From Planctomycetaceae bacterium (GTDB lineage Bacteria; Planctomycetota; Planctomycetia; Pirellulales; Thermoguttaceae), in NCBI GenBank assembly GCA_009778035.1, contig WRKP01000005.1, positions 17,293 through 81,292 of the forward strand: a stretch of DNA of 64,000 bases, in the 5' to 3' direction. The notes below the pieces were generated by a model that worked only from the letters and a program-made list of their open reading frames with translations, was not told where the DNA came from and ran no database searches. A program made the position numbers and the translations under genes. This document shows, one piece after another, positions 26,238 through 34,620 of the stretch. Numbering within the stretch: position 1 is the stretch's first letter; each line of letters opens with the position of its first letter.

Positions 26238-26675
26238 TCAATTTTTTACGGCGGCAATCACAATCGCACCGTTCGGACAGTGCTGTCGGCAAACATCGCA
26301 TTTATAGCAGACCGATGTGTCAATACAATGACGACGATAGGGTTTTAGCGGAATTGCCGAAACCGGACAATTTTGGGCGCATATCGTACATCCGGTGCAA
26401 TTTTCGCCAATCTGATATTCTACGGCATCGGCAACCTCATCCAGGATGTGTTCCGGTCGTTTGTCGCTCGCATATTCGACAATCGCACCGAACTTGCAGA
26501 TTTTTGCACATTCTCCGCAATCGGTGCATTTTTGAGTGTCGATGATATGCGGAATCTTTCGTTCGCCGGTAATCGCATCCGTCGGGCATTGTTTAATGCA
26601 AAGCATACATCCTTTGCATTTATCCGCGAGGATTTCCGGTTTTCGGCGTTTTGCAATAGTATCGTCGGGCAGCAT
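26238..26675 (-). CDS. Polyferredoxin with four CxxCxxC clusters
   Basis: 145 aa from ATG 26675, one base after the predicted transcript start. Four cysteine sets are visible: CKGCMLCIKQCP, CTDCGECAKIC, CTGCTICAQNCP and CYKCDVCRQHCP, enough for four [4Fe-4S] clusters as two bacterial-type ferredoxin modules. The first pair resembles the C-terminal domain of HymB/NuoF subunits. Electron carrier in anaerobic metabolism (hydrogenase, Rnf or pyruvate oxidoreductase) is inferred; no partner gene is adjacent. Confidence 0.85.
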   Translation of the reverse strand: MLPDDTIAKRRKPEILADKCKGCMLCIKQCPTDAITGERKIPHIIDTQKCTDCGECAKICKFGAIVEYASDKRPEHILDEVADAVEYQIGENCTGCTICAQNCPVSAIPLKPYRRHCIDTSVCYKCDVCRQHCPNGAIVIAAVKN

Positions 26676-26682
26676 GCGGGTT

Positions 26683-26691
26683 ATTATACCA
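26683..26691 (-). promoter_or_regulatory. Extended -10 of the polyferredoxin gene
   Basis: TGGTATAAT on the minus strand, TATAAT 26688-26683; predicted +1 is 26676, one base before ATG. Confidence 0.55.
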
Positions 26692-26746
26692 TTTATCTGA
26701 GCGGAAATGGACGGTATTTTGGATTTATGGCATTGAAGCGTTTTGC

Positions 26747-26873
26747 TATAGACTTGTTCGGAAACCGTCATCCCGGCGAAGGCCGGGACCCAGAGGAGCC
26801 GAGATCACACGCAATGTCTGGATTCCGGCTTTCGCCGGAATGACGATTTTGAGGGTTTCCGAACAAGTCCTAT
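26747..26873. repeat. Dispersed repeat, type B (complete)
   Basis: Ends TATAGACTTGTTCGGAAACC and GGTTTCCGAACAAGTCCTA; arms GTCATCCCGGCGAAGGCCGG and GGCTTTCGCCGGAATGAC; core ACGCAATGTCTGG as in other copies. Confidence 0.85.
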
Positions 26874-26937
26874 GGACAAAGTGAAATACGCTCTCATGCC
26901 TTTCTTTCCGCCGTGCATAAGATTAAAATTGGATGCC

Positions 26938-27933
26938 ATGTTCATTGACGAAATCGAAATCGAAGTCGAAGCCGGAAAAGGCGGAAATGGATGCGCCAGT
27001 TTCCGACGCGAAAAATACGTTCCACGCGGCGGTCCCGACGGCGGAGATGGCGGAAACGGCGGAAATGTTGTCCTCCAAGCGACAACCAATACCGATAATC
27101 TAGTGCACCTCAGCCGACAACATCTTTGGAAAGCCAAAGCCGGCCATGCCGGACAAGGTGCCCGCAAACACGGTGCCAGTGCAGACGACCTGATTATCGA
27201 AGTTCCCGTCGGAACGATGATTTTCGACCGAAAATACGATTTTCTGCTCAAAGACCTGACCGCCGACGGAGCCGAAGTCATCGTTTGCAAAGGCGGCAAA
27301 GGCGGAAAAGGGAATGCCCGACTCAAAACAGCCATCAACCGTGCTCCCCGGCAAGCCGAGCCGGGAATGCCGGGCGAACACCGAAAACTTCGCCTCGAAC
27401 TGAAAATGATTGCCGACGTCGGATTGGTCGGCAAGCCCAATGCCGGTAAAAGCACGCTGTTAAGTTGCCTGTCGGCAGCAAGGCCGGAAATTGCCGCGTA
27501 TCCCTTTACGACGAAGCATCCGCATCTCGGTTTGGTCTACATCGACTTGGATCGTTCGTTCGTGATGGCGGATATACCAGGTTTGATAGAAGGTGCGAGT
27601 CAGGGCATCGGGTTGGGACATGATTTTTTGCGTCATATTCAACGGGCGGGTTTTTTGGTACACCTTGTCGAGCCGGCCCCGATGGATGGGACGGAGCCTT
27701 GGGAGAATTATCAGGCAATCCGCCGGGAGTTGCGGGAATTTGATGCGGCATTGGGCGAGCGGAGGGAGTTCATCGTGGTAACGAAGTCGGACTTGCCGGA
27801 AGCGGAGGATGTGCAAAGGCAGTTTTCGGAGCGTTTGCAGCAGGATGTGTGGTTGATTTCCTCCGCGACGGGCAGCGGACTGAAACCGCTGGCCGCTGCG
27901 CTCTATGCGGCATTAAACGAGCCCGTGGCGTGA
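26938..27933 (+). CDS. obgE: Obg-family GTPase
   Basis: 331 aa from ATG 26938; earlier in-frame ATGs do not match the family start MFIDEIEIEVEAGKGGNG. The Gly-rich Obg fold covers residues 1-155 (GGPDGGDGGNGGNVVLQ). The G domain shows G1 GKPNAGKST, G2 PFTTKHPHLG, G3 DIPGLIEGA and G5 SSATGSG. G4 is TKSD rather than NKxD, a tolerated variant in some GTPases. It acts in 50S ribosome maturation. A TAAAAT at 26924-26929 predicts a leader of only two bases. The usual neighbours rplU/rpmA are absent. Confidence 0.93.
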   Translation: MFIDEIEIEVEAGKGGNGCASFRREKYVPRGGPDGGDGGNGGNVVLQATTNTDNLVHLSRQHLWKAKAGHAGQGARKHGASADDLIIEVPVGTMIFDRKYDFLLKDLTADGAEVIVCKGGKGGKGNARLKTAINRAPRQAEPGMPGEHRKLRLELKMIADVGLVGKPNAGKSTLLSCLSAARPEIAAYPFTTKHPHLGLVYIDLDRSFVMADIPGLIEGASQGIGLGHDFLRHIQRAGFLVHLVEPAPMDGTEPWENYQAIRRELREFDAALGERREFIVVTKSDLPEAEDVQRQFSERLQQDVWLISSATGSGLKPLAAALYAALNEPVA

Positions 27934-27945
27934 GTTCGGGATTCA

Positions 27946-30900
27946 TCACCGTCGCGGGCCGCGACGGTCAGAGGCCTCGAAGCCGATGGGGATCACTCCC
28001 ACCTGCATCGGCTCCTCCGGCGGGCCCGACGGCAAATCCAATACCGATATGCTCATCCGCGTTACCCAAGTGTCCGACAAATCCCAAAATTGACCCGGTA
28101 CACTCGGCCAATTCAACGTTACCTCCAACGTCCAATCGCCCGGCGATAAATCATCCAACTGAAACAGACCGTGTTCATCCACCACACACGTCACACGGCT
28201 GTCCCAAGCACGCTGCCGCTGACGCTCCCATTCAATCGCGGCATTCATTATCTGAATCCCCTTTTCGTACAAATCCGGGTTCGCCTCCCGAAACGCTTGG
28301 CTCTCCGGCAACGCCTCCCAACGACGAACAACACGCTCCAACTCGTCAGGACTATTCAGCCAACCCGTGTTCATCTCGGGAGCCTTCAGGATATATGCCA
28401 TCAACGGCGGAATCATAGGAGTCGGCAACACCATGCGTTCGGGATATGTCAGTTCCGCCTGAACACTGGCAAAACGCCAATCGACTTTCTCCCTGTCTTC
28501 TTCCGTTGGCAAAGCAATCTCTCCCCGCACCGCGTATCCGCCGCCGCCGATCTTCACGCTCAACATCTCGCCCGGCTCGATGTCATACGATTGCATGTGC
28601 GAAGAATGCCAAGAACTATCGTTATTGAGCGCAATGGATTGCCCGACTCGCCCCTTACCCGAAAAAACACGGTCAAACACGAACCGGCCATTTGCATCGC
28701 ACGGAATTCGATAAAAATAACTGATAAACGGCCGATCCCAGTTCCGGTCATCTTCAGGATAAAACTGAAGCGACGCCCACGCATCTTTTGCCGGTTCCGT
28801 GCCGGTGTAGATGGTTCCCTCAATGCGTCCCCACGGCGTGAGCGAAATCGGCTCGGTTCGCTGCTCGAATTCGGCCTTGCGAATTGCCGCAAAGCCGCTG
28901 TCATGCAGGAATATCAGTTTATAGTCCTGATTGCCGAGGCTTATTCCGCTTCGGGAAATCGAAAAATTGCCCGTACTGTCCGTACGGAAAGACCGGTTCC
29001 TGCTGTTCTGAGTCAGTCTTGAATTTTCGAGTGAGAATGGCTGGCCCGGCGTTGCGATGCCGATTTCCGTATGCGACGCCGGGTTGCCGTCCGGCTGCAA
29101 TACCGTACCGATCAGATGGGTAGTGAATTGTCCCGTCGCTTTTTTGAGTTTGAATTCGAGCGTCATGTCGCCCGACTTGGCAATCAAATCGGCCGATTGC
29201 AACGCTTCGTATCCGTCGGCCTCAACTTGCAGATGGTAATTGTCGAATTCGCCGAATCGCTGACCAATCATTCGGGTGAAGTTGCCGTCTCTGCCCGACT
29301 GCGTGCCAAATTCGCGGCTCAAACCGCGGCTGCCCTTGAACGTGAACCATTCCGACACGCCAAAATTCGGGATCGGCTCGCCGGTTTCGGCATCGGTTAC
29401 GATGCCCGTAATCTCGAACACCGGCTTGAAAACATAAACATTTTCTTCGCCGCCAAACTTCAACGTGGCGTGATCAATTGTGACGTTTTGGACATTGTCG
29501 CCTTCAATGATGAAGTTAATCCGGCCATCCGGTGCATGTTCCCAAACGAATCGACCATCTTCACCGGTTCTGACGGCTCCATATTCATCCGCATCGACGA
29601 AGAGTCGGTGCGTTCCGATTCCCTGTCCCCACCAATTGTTCCAAAAGCGAGTCGAAATTCGCATTCCTTCGAGCGGATTGCCAGCCGGGTCAACGGTTTT
29701 GAAGATTAACGTTCGCCCTTTTCGTAAAACGATGTTCAAGGGTTCCATATCGTGCGAGATTTCTTCCAGCCGCACAATATCCGGGGCAAAGTCGCGATGG
29801 CATATGCCGATGTCCACGGTGCGCAGGTCGCCGTTCGGCGAACAATTCTCGAACAAAAATTCGCCGTTTTCGCCGCTTAGGGTCATTGCATGCCTATGGA
29901 AGTTCGTGTCGTCCTGGGCAGCGTTCGTATGGATAATCGCTCCCACGACGGGATTGCCCTGCTCGTCGAGGACTCTTCCTTTGAGCGGCAAGCCGGCGGG
30001 GAGTACAATCGTTTTCGTAAACCGGCCGTCGGCATCTTTTGCGGCGAAATCCCGGAACGTTTGGCCCTTAGAAATCCGCAATCTGGGAAAGTCAGGATGC
30101 GTTATGGTTATGTCAAAATTTTGGTCGACCTGTTCCGGCGGCAGGACTTGGTAAATCCAAAATCCGTCGGCATCGGTTTTGAACCATTGTGCGTATTCCA
30201 AAATAGGCGGTGCGGGATTATTTTGCCGACCAGCAATACTCACGCCGAACGAAATGGTCGCATCCGCAACCGGATTGCCGGCGGCGTCGATGACGCGTCC
30301 GCCGATGGGGCCGAAAGCCCTATCCGGCATTTTGAACGAAAGCATCGTCGGCAACGGGTCCCTGGAGGTATCCGGCCAACGGAGTTCGTACGGAGCGAAA
30401 CCGTCGGGATAGAGGACGATTTTGAACGACCTTTGCTCGGCAAAATTGGCAATCGGCACGAAGCATTTGCCGTCGATGAGGTCGAAATTTCGGGGCTGGT
30501 TGCCTTCCCAATCGGCGGGACGCGGATTGGGATAGGTGCGGATGTATCCCGTCGTGCAGGGATTGCCGTCCGCATCGGTCAGTTCGACGGAGATTCCAGG
30601 CTCCGTGGCGTTTACGGGCTCTGTAGCGGTTACAGCCTCCGTGGAATCGCCGAAACGCAAGCCGACGCCGAGCAGTGTCAGCACCGCGAGCAACACAAAC
30701 GGCAATACCAGTTTATGCTTGCTCGACTTTCGTACAGGTCTCATTTCGTTAAACAGCATCGTAATTCTCCTTTTGAGTAGGGATTTGCGCCCTGCCATTC
30801 CGAGGGCACTGTGCGGCTCGGAAGCAGAACGGATTAGAGCAAAATTGAGCAAAATTCGAGCATAATCGCTCGTTTCTCCGCACGCTTCGGCACCGTCATC

Positions 30901-31848
30901 ATCGGCCAGGTAATCCTGGTCGGCAAGCAATCGGCTGCGGAGCATCCAATAAAACGGCTGCATCCAAAGCGGATACTGAAATAGCCGAACGACGTTCCAG
31001 GTCAATAAATCACCGTTTTTCAGGTGCGACCATTCATGGACGAGACAGGCACGCAGTTCTGAAACCGGTGCTGTACAAAGTCTTTCGGGCAGCAACAGTG
31101 TTGGCCGAAGAAAGCCAAACACCATAGGAGCGGCAATTTTGTCGGAAACCCGTAATCGGACGGCACTCCGGGCATGGCCGCTGATATGGCCGCTGACCTG
31201 CCGGAACATGGCCAAAACGGGCTCGGAAGCGCAGGCCGAGTGTTTGAGCAGGTAGCGGAGTTTGCATCCTGCCGCGAAGTCGCGGAGGAAGAGAACCAGC
31301 GGTACAAGGATGAGTGCATAACATAGCAGGGAGGCAATCGTAATTTCCAAAAAGGGCTGCATCGACTCGGCCTGCGAGACCACAGGGCCGGAATCGGAGT
31401 GAGATAATAATGAGCCGGGGACGGATCGCGACAATAATGAGCCGGAATCGGAGTGGAGCGCAGTCCCCGGATATTGAACGTGGTCCGAAAACGGCGCCGC
31501 AAGCGGCTCCATCTGCGGCTCTATGTGCTGCATCGCGATCGAATCGCTCGCGGGAGGCTCCATCCGCTGCACTTCGCCGCCCGGCGGTCGGCGATCTTCC
31601 GTATGGAAGCGATCTGCCGTATGGGAATTGGTTTCCATCACGGGCAGGCCGACCATCCATATCGGCCCGATTCCGCAGCCAATGCAAATAGCGGCACCGG
31701 CAACGAGGCCCAATCCGGCTTGCGTGAGGCGGATTCGGTCGATGGGCTGCCGAAAAAATCGGCGGACGACGAGCACCGCCGCCAGCAGGATGAATGCGAC
31801 TCCTTCAAAGAGGAGAATGGACATCAGGATTTCGGATGATATGGTCAT
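27946..31848 (-). CDS. M56 (BlaR1-like) metallopeptidase with a chain of regulatory-like beta domains
   Basis: 1,300 aa, about twice the size of BlaR1. Membrane helices lie near residues 8-28, 42-68, 170-190 and 393-412. The zinc site HEWSH is at 271-275, followed by DYLADDDGAEACG, the M56 third-ligand region. After the last helix come about five CarboxypepD_reg-like domains (GRVIDAAGNPVADATIS, GRVLDEQGNPVVGAII, GIVTDAETGEPIPNFGV, GTVLQPDGNPASHTEIG). BlaR1 relays an outside signal through helix movement and proteolysis of the BlaI repressor. Here the penicillin-binding sensor is replaced. It lies 48 bases after its BlaI-type gene. Confidence 0.85.
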   Translation of the reverse strand: MTISSEILMSILLFEGVAFILLAAVLVVRRFFRQPIDRIRLTQAGLGLVAGAAICIGCGIGPIWMVGLPVMETNSHTADRFHTEDRRPPGGEVQRMEPPASDSIAMQHIEPQMEPLAAPFSDHVQYPGTALHSDSGSLLSRSVPGSLLSHSDSGPVVSQAESMQPFLEITIASLLCYALILVPLVLFLRDFAAGCKLRYLLKHSACASEPVLAMFRQVSGHISGHARSAVRLRVSDKIAAPMVFGFLRPTLLLPERLCTAPVSELRACLVHEWSHLKNGDLLTWNVVRLFQYPLWMQPFYWMLRSRLLADQDYLADDDGAEACGETSDYARILLNFALIRSASEPHSALGMAGRKSLLKRRITMLFNEMRPVRKSSKHKLVLPFVLLAVLTLLGVGLRFGDSTEAVTATEPVNATEPGISVELTDADGNPCTTGYIRTYPNPRPADWEGNQPRNFDLIDGKCFVPIANFAEQRSFKIVLYPDGFAPYELRWPDTSRDPLPTMLSFKMPDRAFGPIGGRVIDAAGNPVADATISFGVSIAGRQNNPAPPILEYAQWFKTDADGFWIYQVLPPEQVDQNFDITITHPDFPRLRISKGQTFRDFAAKDADGRFTKTIVLPAGLPLKGRVLDEQGNPVVGAIIHTNAAQDDTNFHRHAMTLSGENGEFLFENCSPNGDLRTVDIGICHRDFAPDIVRLEEISHDMEPLNIVLRKGRTLIFKTVDPAGNPLEGMRISTRFWNNWWGQGIGTHRLFVDADEYGAVRTGEDGRFVWEHAPDGRINFIIEGDNVQNVTIDHATLKFGGEENVYVFKPVFEITGIVTDAETGEPIPNFGVSEWFTFKGSRGLSREFGTQSGRDGNFTRMIGQRFGEFDNYHLQVEADGYEALQSADLIAKSGDMTLEFKLKKATGQFTTHLIGTVLQPDGNPASHTEIGIATPGQPFSLENSRLTQNSRNRSFRTDSTGNFSISRSGISLGNQDYKLIFLHDSGFAAIRKAEFEQRTEPISLTPWGRIEGTIYTGTEPAKDAWASLQFYPEDDRNWDRPFISYFYRIPCDANGRFVFDRVFSGKGRVGQSIALNNDSSWHSSHMQSYDIEPGEMLSVKIGGGGYAVRGEIALPTEEDREKVDWRFASVQAELTYPERMVLPTPMIPPLMAYILKAPEMNTGWLNSPDELERVVRRWEALPESQAFREANPDLYEKGIQIMNAAIEWERQRQRAWDSRVTCVVDEHGLFQLDDLSPGDWTLEVTLNWPSVPGQFWDLSDTWVTRMSISVLDLPSGPPEEPMQVGVIPIGFEASDRRGPRR

Positions 31849-31896
31849 GGACGTTTGTTGGTGTATTGGCGTGTATCAATCGACAAGGTGCGGTTT

Positions 31897-32283
31897 TTAT
31901 CCCTTTTGTTTTTTCACCCGTTCTTTCGCAATCAACTTTTCGATTTCTCGCAGTTCGTCGGCGGAGAGGTTTTCGGCCTGGAGCATAGAGAGCACGAGTC
32001 GGTCTACGGCACCGTCGAAGACTTTGTGCAGGAATCGGGAGCCGGCTTGTTCGATGGTGTAATTCGGCTTGTAATAAAGGGTTCGGTTGACATTTCGGAC
32101 TTGGAGAAAGCCTTTTTCGGCCATGATACGGACGAGTGTTTGGATGGTCGTGAGGGCGAATTCGCCGTTGGGGGCCATTATTTGGTGTATTGTGCGGACG
32201 GGCGCTTCGCCGACATTCCAAAAGACTTTAAGGATATCCATTTCTCGTTCGCTGGGAGCGGAGGCCAATTCTTGCCGTGCCAT
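31897..32283 (-). CDS. BlaI/MecI/CopY-family repressor (first pair)
   Basis: 128 aa. Winged-helix N-terminus (SEREMDILKVFWNVGEAPVR, TTIQTLVRIMAEKGFLQV) and a C-terminal dimerisation helix pair, as in BlaI. It sits just upstream of the M56 protein gene, the standard repressor-protease order. A 22-bp palindrome overlaps its own -10 box, so autoregulation and induction by proteolysis are expected. The ligand or stress is unknown. Confidence 0.88.
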   Translation of the reverse strand: MARQELASAPSEREMDILKVFWNVGEAPVRTIHQIMAPNGEFALTTIQTLVRIMAEKGFLQVRNVNRTLYYKPNYTIEQAGSRFLHKVFDGAVDRLVLSMLQAENLSADELREIEKLIAKERVKKQKG

Positions 32284-32304
32284 ATTCTGCGGGGAACATT
32301 TAAT

Positions 32305-32348
32305 CTAAACTAATAGGTTAGTTTAGCAGGAGGAAAACTTTCCGTCAA
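32305..32348 (-). promoter_or_regulatory. Promoter and palindromic operator of the first BlaI/M56 pair
   Basis: Minus strand TTGACG (32348-32343), 17-bp spacer, TAAACT (32325-32320). The perfect inverted repeat CTAAACTAA-TAGG-TTAGTTTAG (32305-32326) covers the -10 and the start region. Confidence 0.7.
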
Positions 32349-32374
32349 TGGGGGCATCTGATTGATTTTTTTTA

Positions 32375-32423
32375 ATGGACTTGTTCAGAAATGGTCATTT
32401 CGGCGAGGCCGGAATCCAGCGGA
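32375..32423. repeat. Type B repeat, left half only
   Basis: ATGGACTTGTTCAGAAATGG then TCATTTCGGCGAGGCCGGAA and TCCAGC; no right half. It lies between the PDZ gene and the BlaI gene. Confidence 0.65.
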
Positions 32424-32451
32424 ACCGGCCGGGTTAATCACCACCGCGACC

Positions 32452-32931
32452 CTATTGTTTGCAGAAAACCTTCAACGGCTTGCTATCCAGCGAAACATCG
32501 GCCACATATCGTATCCCTGCCCGGATGACTTCCATCATAACGCTCTCCTCCGCTTGCAAAGTCCGCCAGTTTTGGGCAATCCAGTGCATATCGTTGGACG
32601 ATTCTATGTGCCGCTGACCAATACCGACAATGGTGTCTCCTGTTGCAATTCCTCTCTTTGCCGCAGGACTGTCTGCCCGCACACACACCACACGCACTCC
32701 GCCATATTCTTGCATCGAAGGGACATAGCGGATGCCGAGAGTTTCCCAAATGATTTCGTCCTGCGAAGCGCCGGCTAAACGAGTTGGTTGCCCCTGGCAA
32801 AATGCTGTGGTAACGCCGACGAGCAATGCGGCCGTCAAGACTGATGCCGTCCAGGCCTGCGAACTCGCGGGCCTCCCGTGCTTACGCAATGGACTTTGGA
32901 TTTGTTCGATGCGTTTTTCGAATCTGCTCAT
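32452..32931 (-). CDS. Single-helix PDZ protein derived from an M56 sensor
   Basis: 159 aa; AAGGAG stands 9 bases before ATG 32931. Residues 8-47 (RIEQIQSPLRKHG, ASSQAWTASV, a membrane helix, AFCQGQP) are nearly identical to residues 268-310 of the neighbouring M56-WD40 protein, the region around its last membrane helix. After the helix comes a PDZ domain: YVPSMQEYGGVRVVCV, SPAAKRGIATGDTIVGIG. It looks like a free-standing sensor half that could replace or compete with the WD40 sensor. There is no protease motif. Confidence 0.75.
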   Translation of the reverse strand: MSRFEKRIEQIQSPLRKHGRPASSQAWTASVLTAALLVGVTTAFCQGQPTRLAGASQDEIIWETLGIRYVPSMQEYGGVRVVCVRADSPAAKRGIATGDTIVGIGQRHIESSNDMHWIAQNWRTLQAEESVMMEVIRAGIRYVADVSLDSKPLKVFCKQ

Positions 32932-33007
32932 TTCTAGAACTCCTTTTGTGAGAATGGCCAAAGTAGTCGGATTATAGCATATGCCGTGTCCGATTGCCAG
33001 TAGATGA

Positions 33008-33424
33008 TCAGACCGATTCCGCGAATTCACTCAATTTTACAATTTTCGTCTTCTCAAATCGTTGCATCGTGAGCAGGTCAAGGTCGCCGGTAATCAGGTA
33101 GTCGGCATGACCATCCTTTGCCAAAGCGAGGAGAAAGTTGTCCTTTGGATCTCGGCAAGCATCAACGACGGAGCGGACATCGACAAGTTCGGCACTGCGT
33201 TTTAGCAATGCAACGAGTCTCGCATAATTTTCTGGGTTGATTTGCCTTGCAAGGTACGGCTTGCGGACGGCATTCGCCAAGTCTTCGAATAATGCTTCGG
33301 AAACCAATAAACGGTATTTTGAATTGAATACCATTTTGAGGCGAACACGGAACCCCGGCGACAGCATCGAACTGACCCAAGCATTTGTATCAACGACAAG
33401 CCGTATTTTTTTGTTTGTCTGCAT
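33008..33424 (-). CDS. PIN-domain toxin (COG1569-like)
   Basis: 138 aa from ATG 33424, overlapping the antitoxin by 35 bases. The acidic PIN residues are visible in LVVDTNAWVSSML, the central Glu of LVSEALFEDL, and DPKDNFLLALAKDGHADY with ITGDLDLL. PIN proteins are metal-dependent RNases; free toxin would cleave RNA. It is wedged between the M56-WD40 gene and the PDZ gene, an unusual place for a toxin-antitoxin pair. Confidence 0.85.
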   Translation of the reverse strand: MQTNKKIRLVVDTNAWVSSMLSPGFRVRLKMVFNSKYRLLVSEALFEDLANAVRKPYLARQINPENYARLVALLKRSAELVDVRSVVDACRDPKDNFLLALAKDGHADYLITGDLDLLTMQRFEKTKIVKLSEFAESV

Positions 33425-33680
33425 AAAGTTCCGCTCGGGCTTCTTTACAAATCGCAACGATTTCTTCCATAGTCGGTTCGTCTTTTTCGGTAAATCCTTG
33501 ACTTTTGCGCCATGCATCCATGTCACGTCCGATAAGACTGAACTCATCCAATGCGGAAATCGCTTCTTCATCCACTTCGGGCTCGTCTATTTCGATGAGG
33601 TTCTGCGACGCAAGATCGACGATCAGGCGTTCCGCCTTGGGATCGACAATCCTGATACTCATTGTTTTTACGACTGTCAT
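33390..33680 (-). CDS. Antitoxin of the PIN toxin
   Basis: 96 aa; start at 33680 or at ATG 33662 (MSIRIVDPKAERLIVDLA). The N-terminus has the VDPKAxxLIxDLAxxNLIxID pattern of antitoxins partnered with COG1569 PIN toxins. The charged C-terminal half (DMDAWRKSQGFTEKDEPTM) probably wraps the toxin. It overlaps the toxin gene, so the two are co-translated. Confidence 0.75.
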   Translation of the reverse strand: MTVVKTMSIRIVDPKAERLIVDLASQNLIEIDEPEVDEEAISALDEFSLIGRDMDAWRKSQGFTEKDEPTMEEIVAICKEARAELYADKQKNTACR

Positions 33681-33758
33681 AGTACGGCCCTTGTTTCGTT
33701 AACGCGTTCTATTTTCTAACAAATTTTGCAGTTTTACAAGACGGCGACTGGAGCCGCA

Positions 33759-34620
33759 CTACTCCAACGCCCAAATGCGAACGACTCTGTCCTCGCCGCC
33801 CGTTACTATTTTCCCACCATCCGGTGAAAAAATTGCCGAATGCACATCATCCCTGTGCTCCCGCAATACCAATAACTCCCCTCCCGACTCGGCTTCCCAA
33901 ATCCGAACCGTTCCGTCATCCCCACACGTCACGACAAACCTTCCGTCAGGAGAAAAAGCCGCCGAAGAAACATCATCCCCATGTCCCCGTAATGCTTGCA
34001 ATTCCCCGCCGGATTCGGCATCCCAAATCCGAGCCGTATTGTCCTCACTTGCCGTTACGATTCGCCTGCCGTTCGGGGAAAAAACCGCCGATTCGACCGA
34101 ATCCGTATGTCCCCGCAATGTTCGCAATTCCCTGCCCGATTCGGCATCCCAAATCCGAACCGTTCTGTCCGAACTGCTCGAAACAATTCGCCGTCCATCC
34201 TGCGAAAAAGCAACGGAATTGACATCATCCCTGTGTCCCTGCAATGTTTGCAACGCCCTTCCCGATTCGGCATCCCAAATGCGGATGGTGTTGTCCTCGC
34301 TGCCCGTTACGATTCGCCTGCCGTTCGGAGAAAAAACCGCCGATTCGACCGTATCTCTATGTCCTTGTAGCCGTCGCAATTCTCTGCCGGATTCGGCATC
34401 CCAAATCCGGGCAGTTCTGTCCGAACTGCTTGTTACAATGTGCCTTCCGTCTGGCGAAAAAGCGGCGAAATTGACGTCGTCCGTGTGGCCACTCAATGTT
34501 TGCAGTTCTCTGCCGGATTCGGCGTCCCAAATCCGGGCAGTCCTGTCCGAACTGCTCGTTACAATGCGTCTTCCGTCCGGCGAAAAAGCAACGGAACTGA
34601 CATCGTTTGTATGGCCTCGG
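33759..34620 (-). repeat. 126-bp tandem repeats encoding the WD40 blades
   Basis: Seven units of 126 bp with a strongly conserved part (CGGATTCGGCATCCCAAATC on the plus strand). High identity between units points to recent amplification or gene conversion. Confidence 0.8.
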
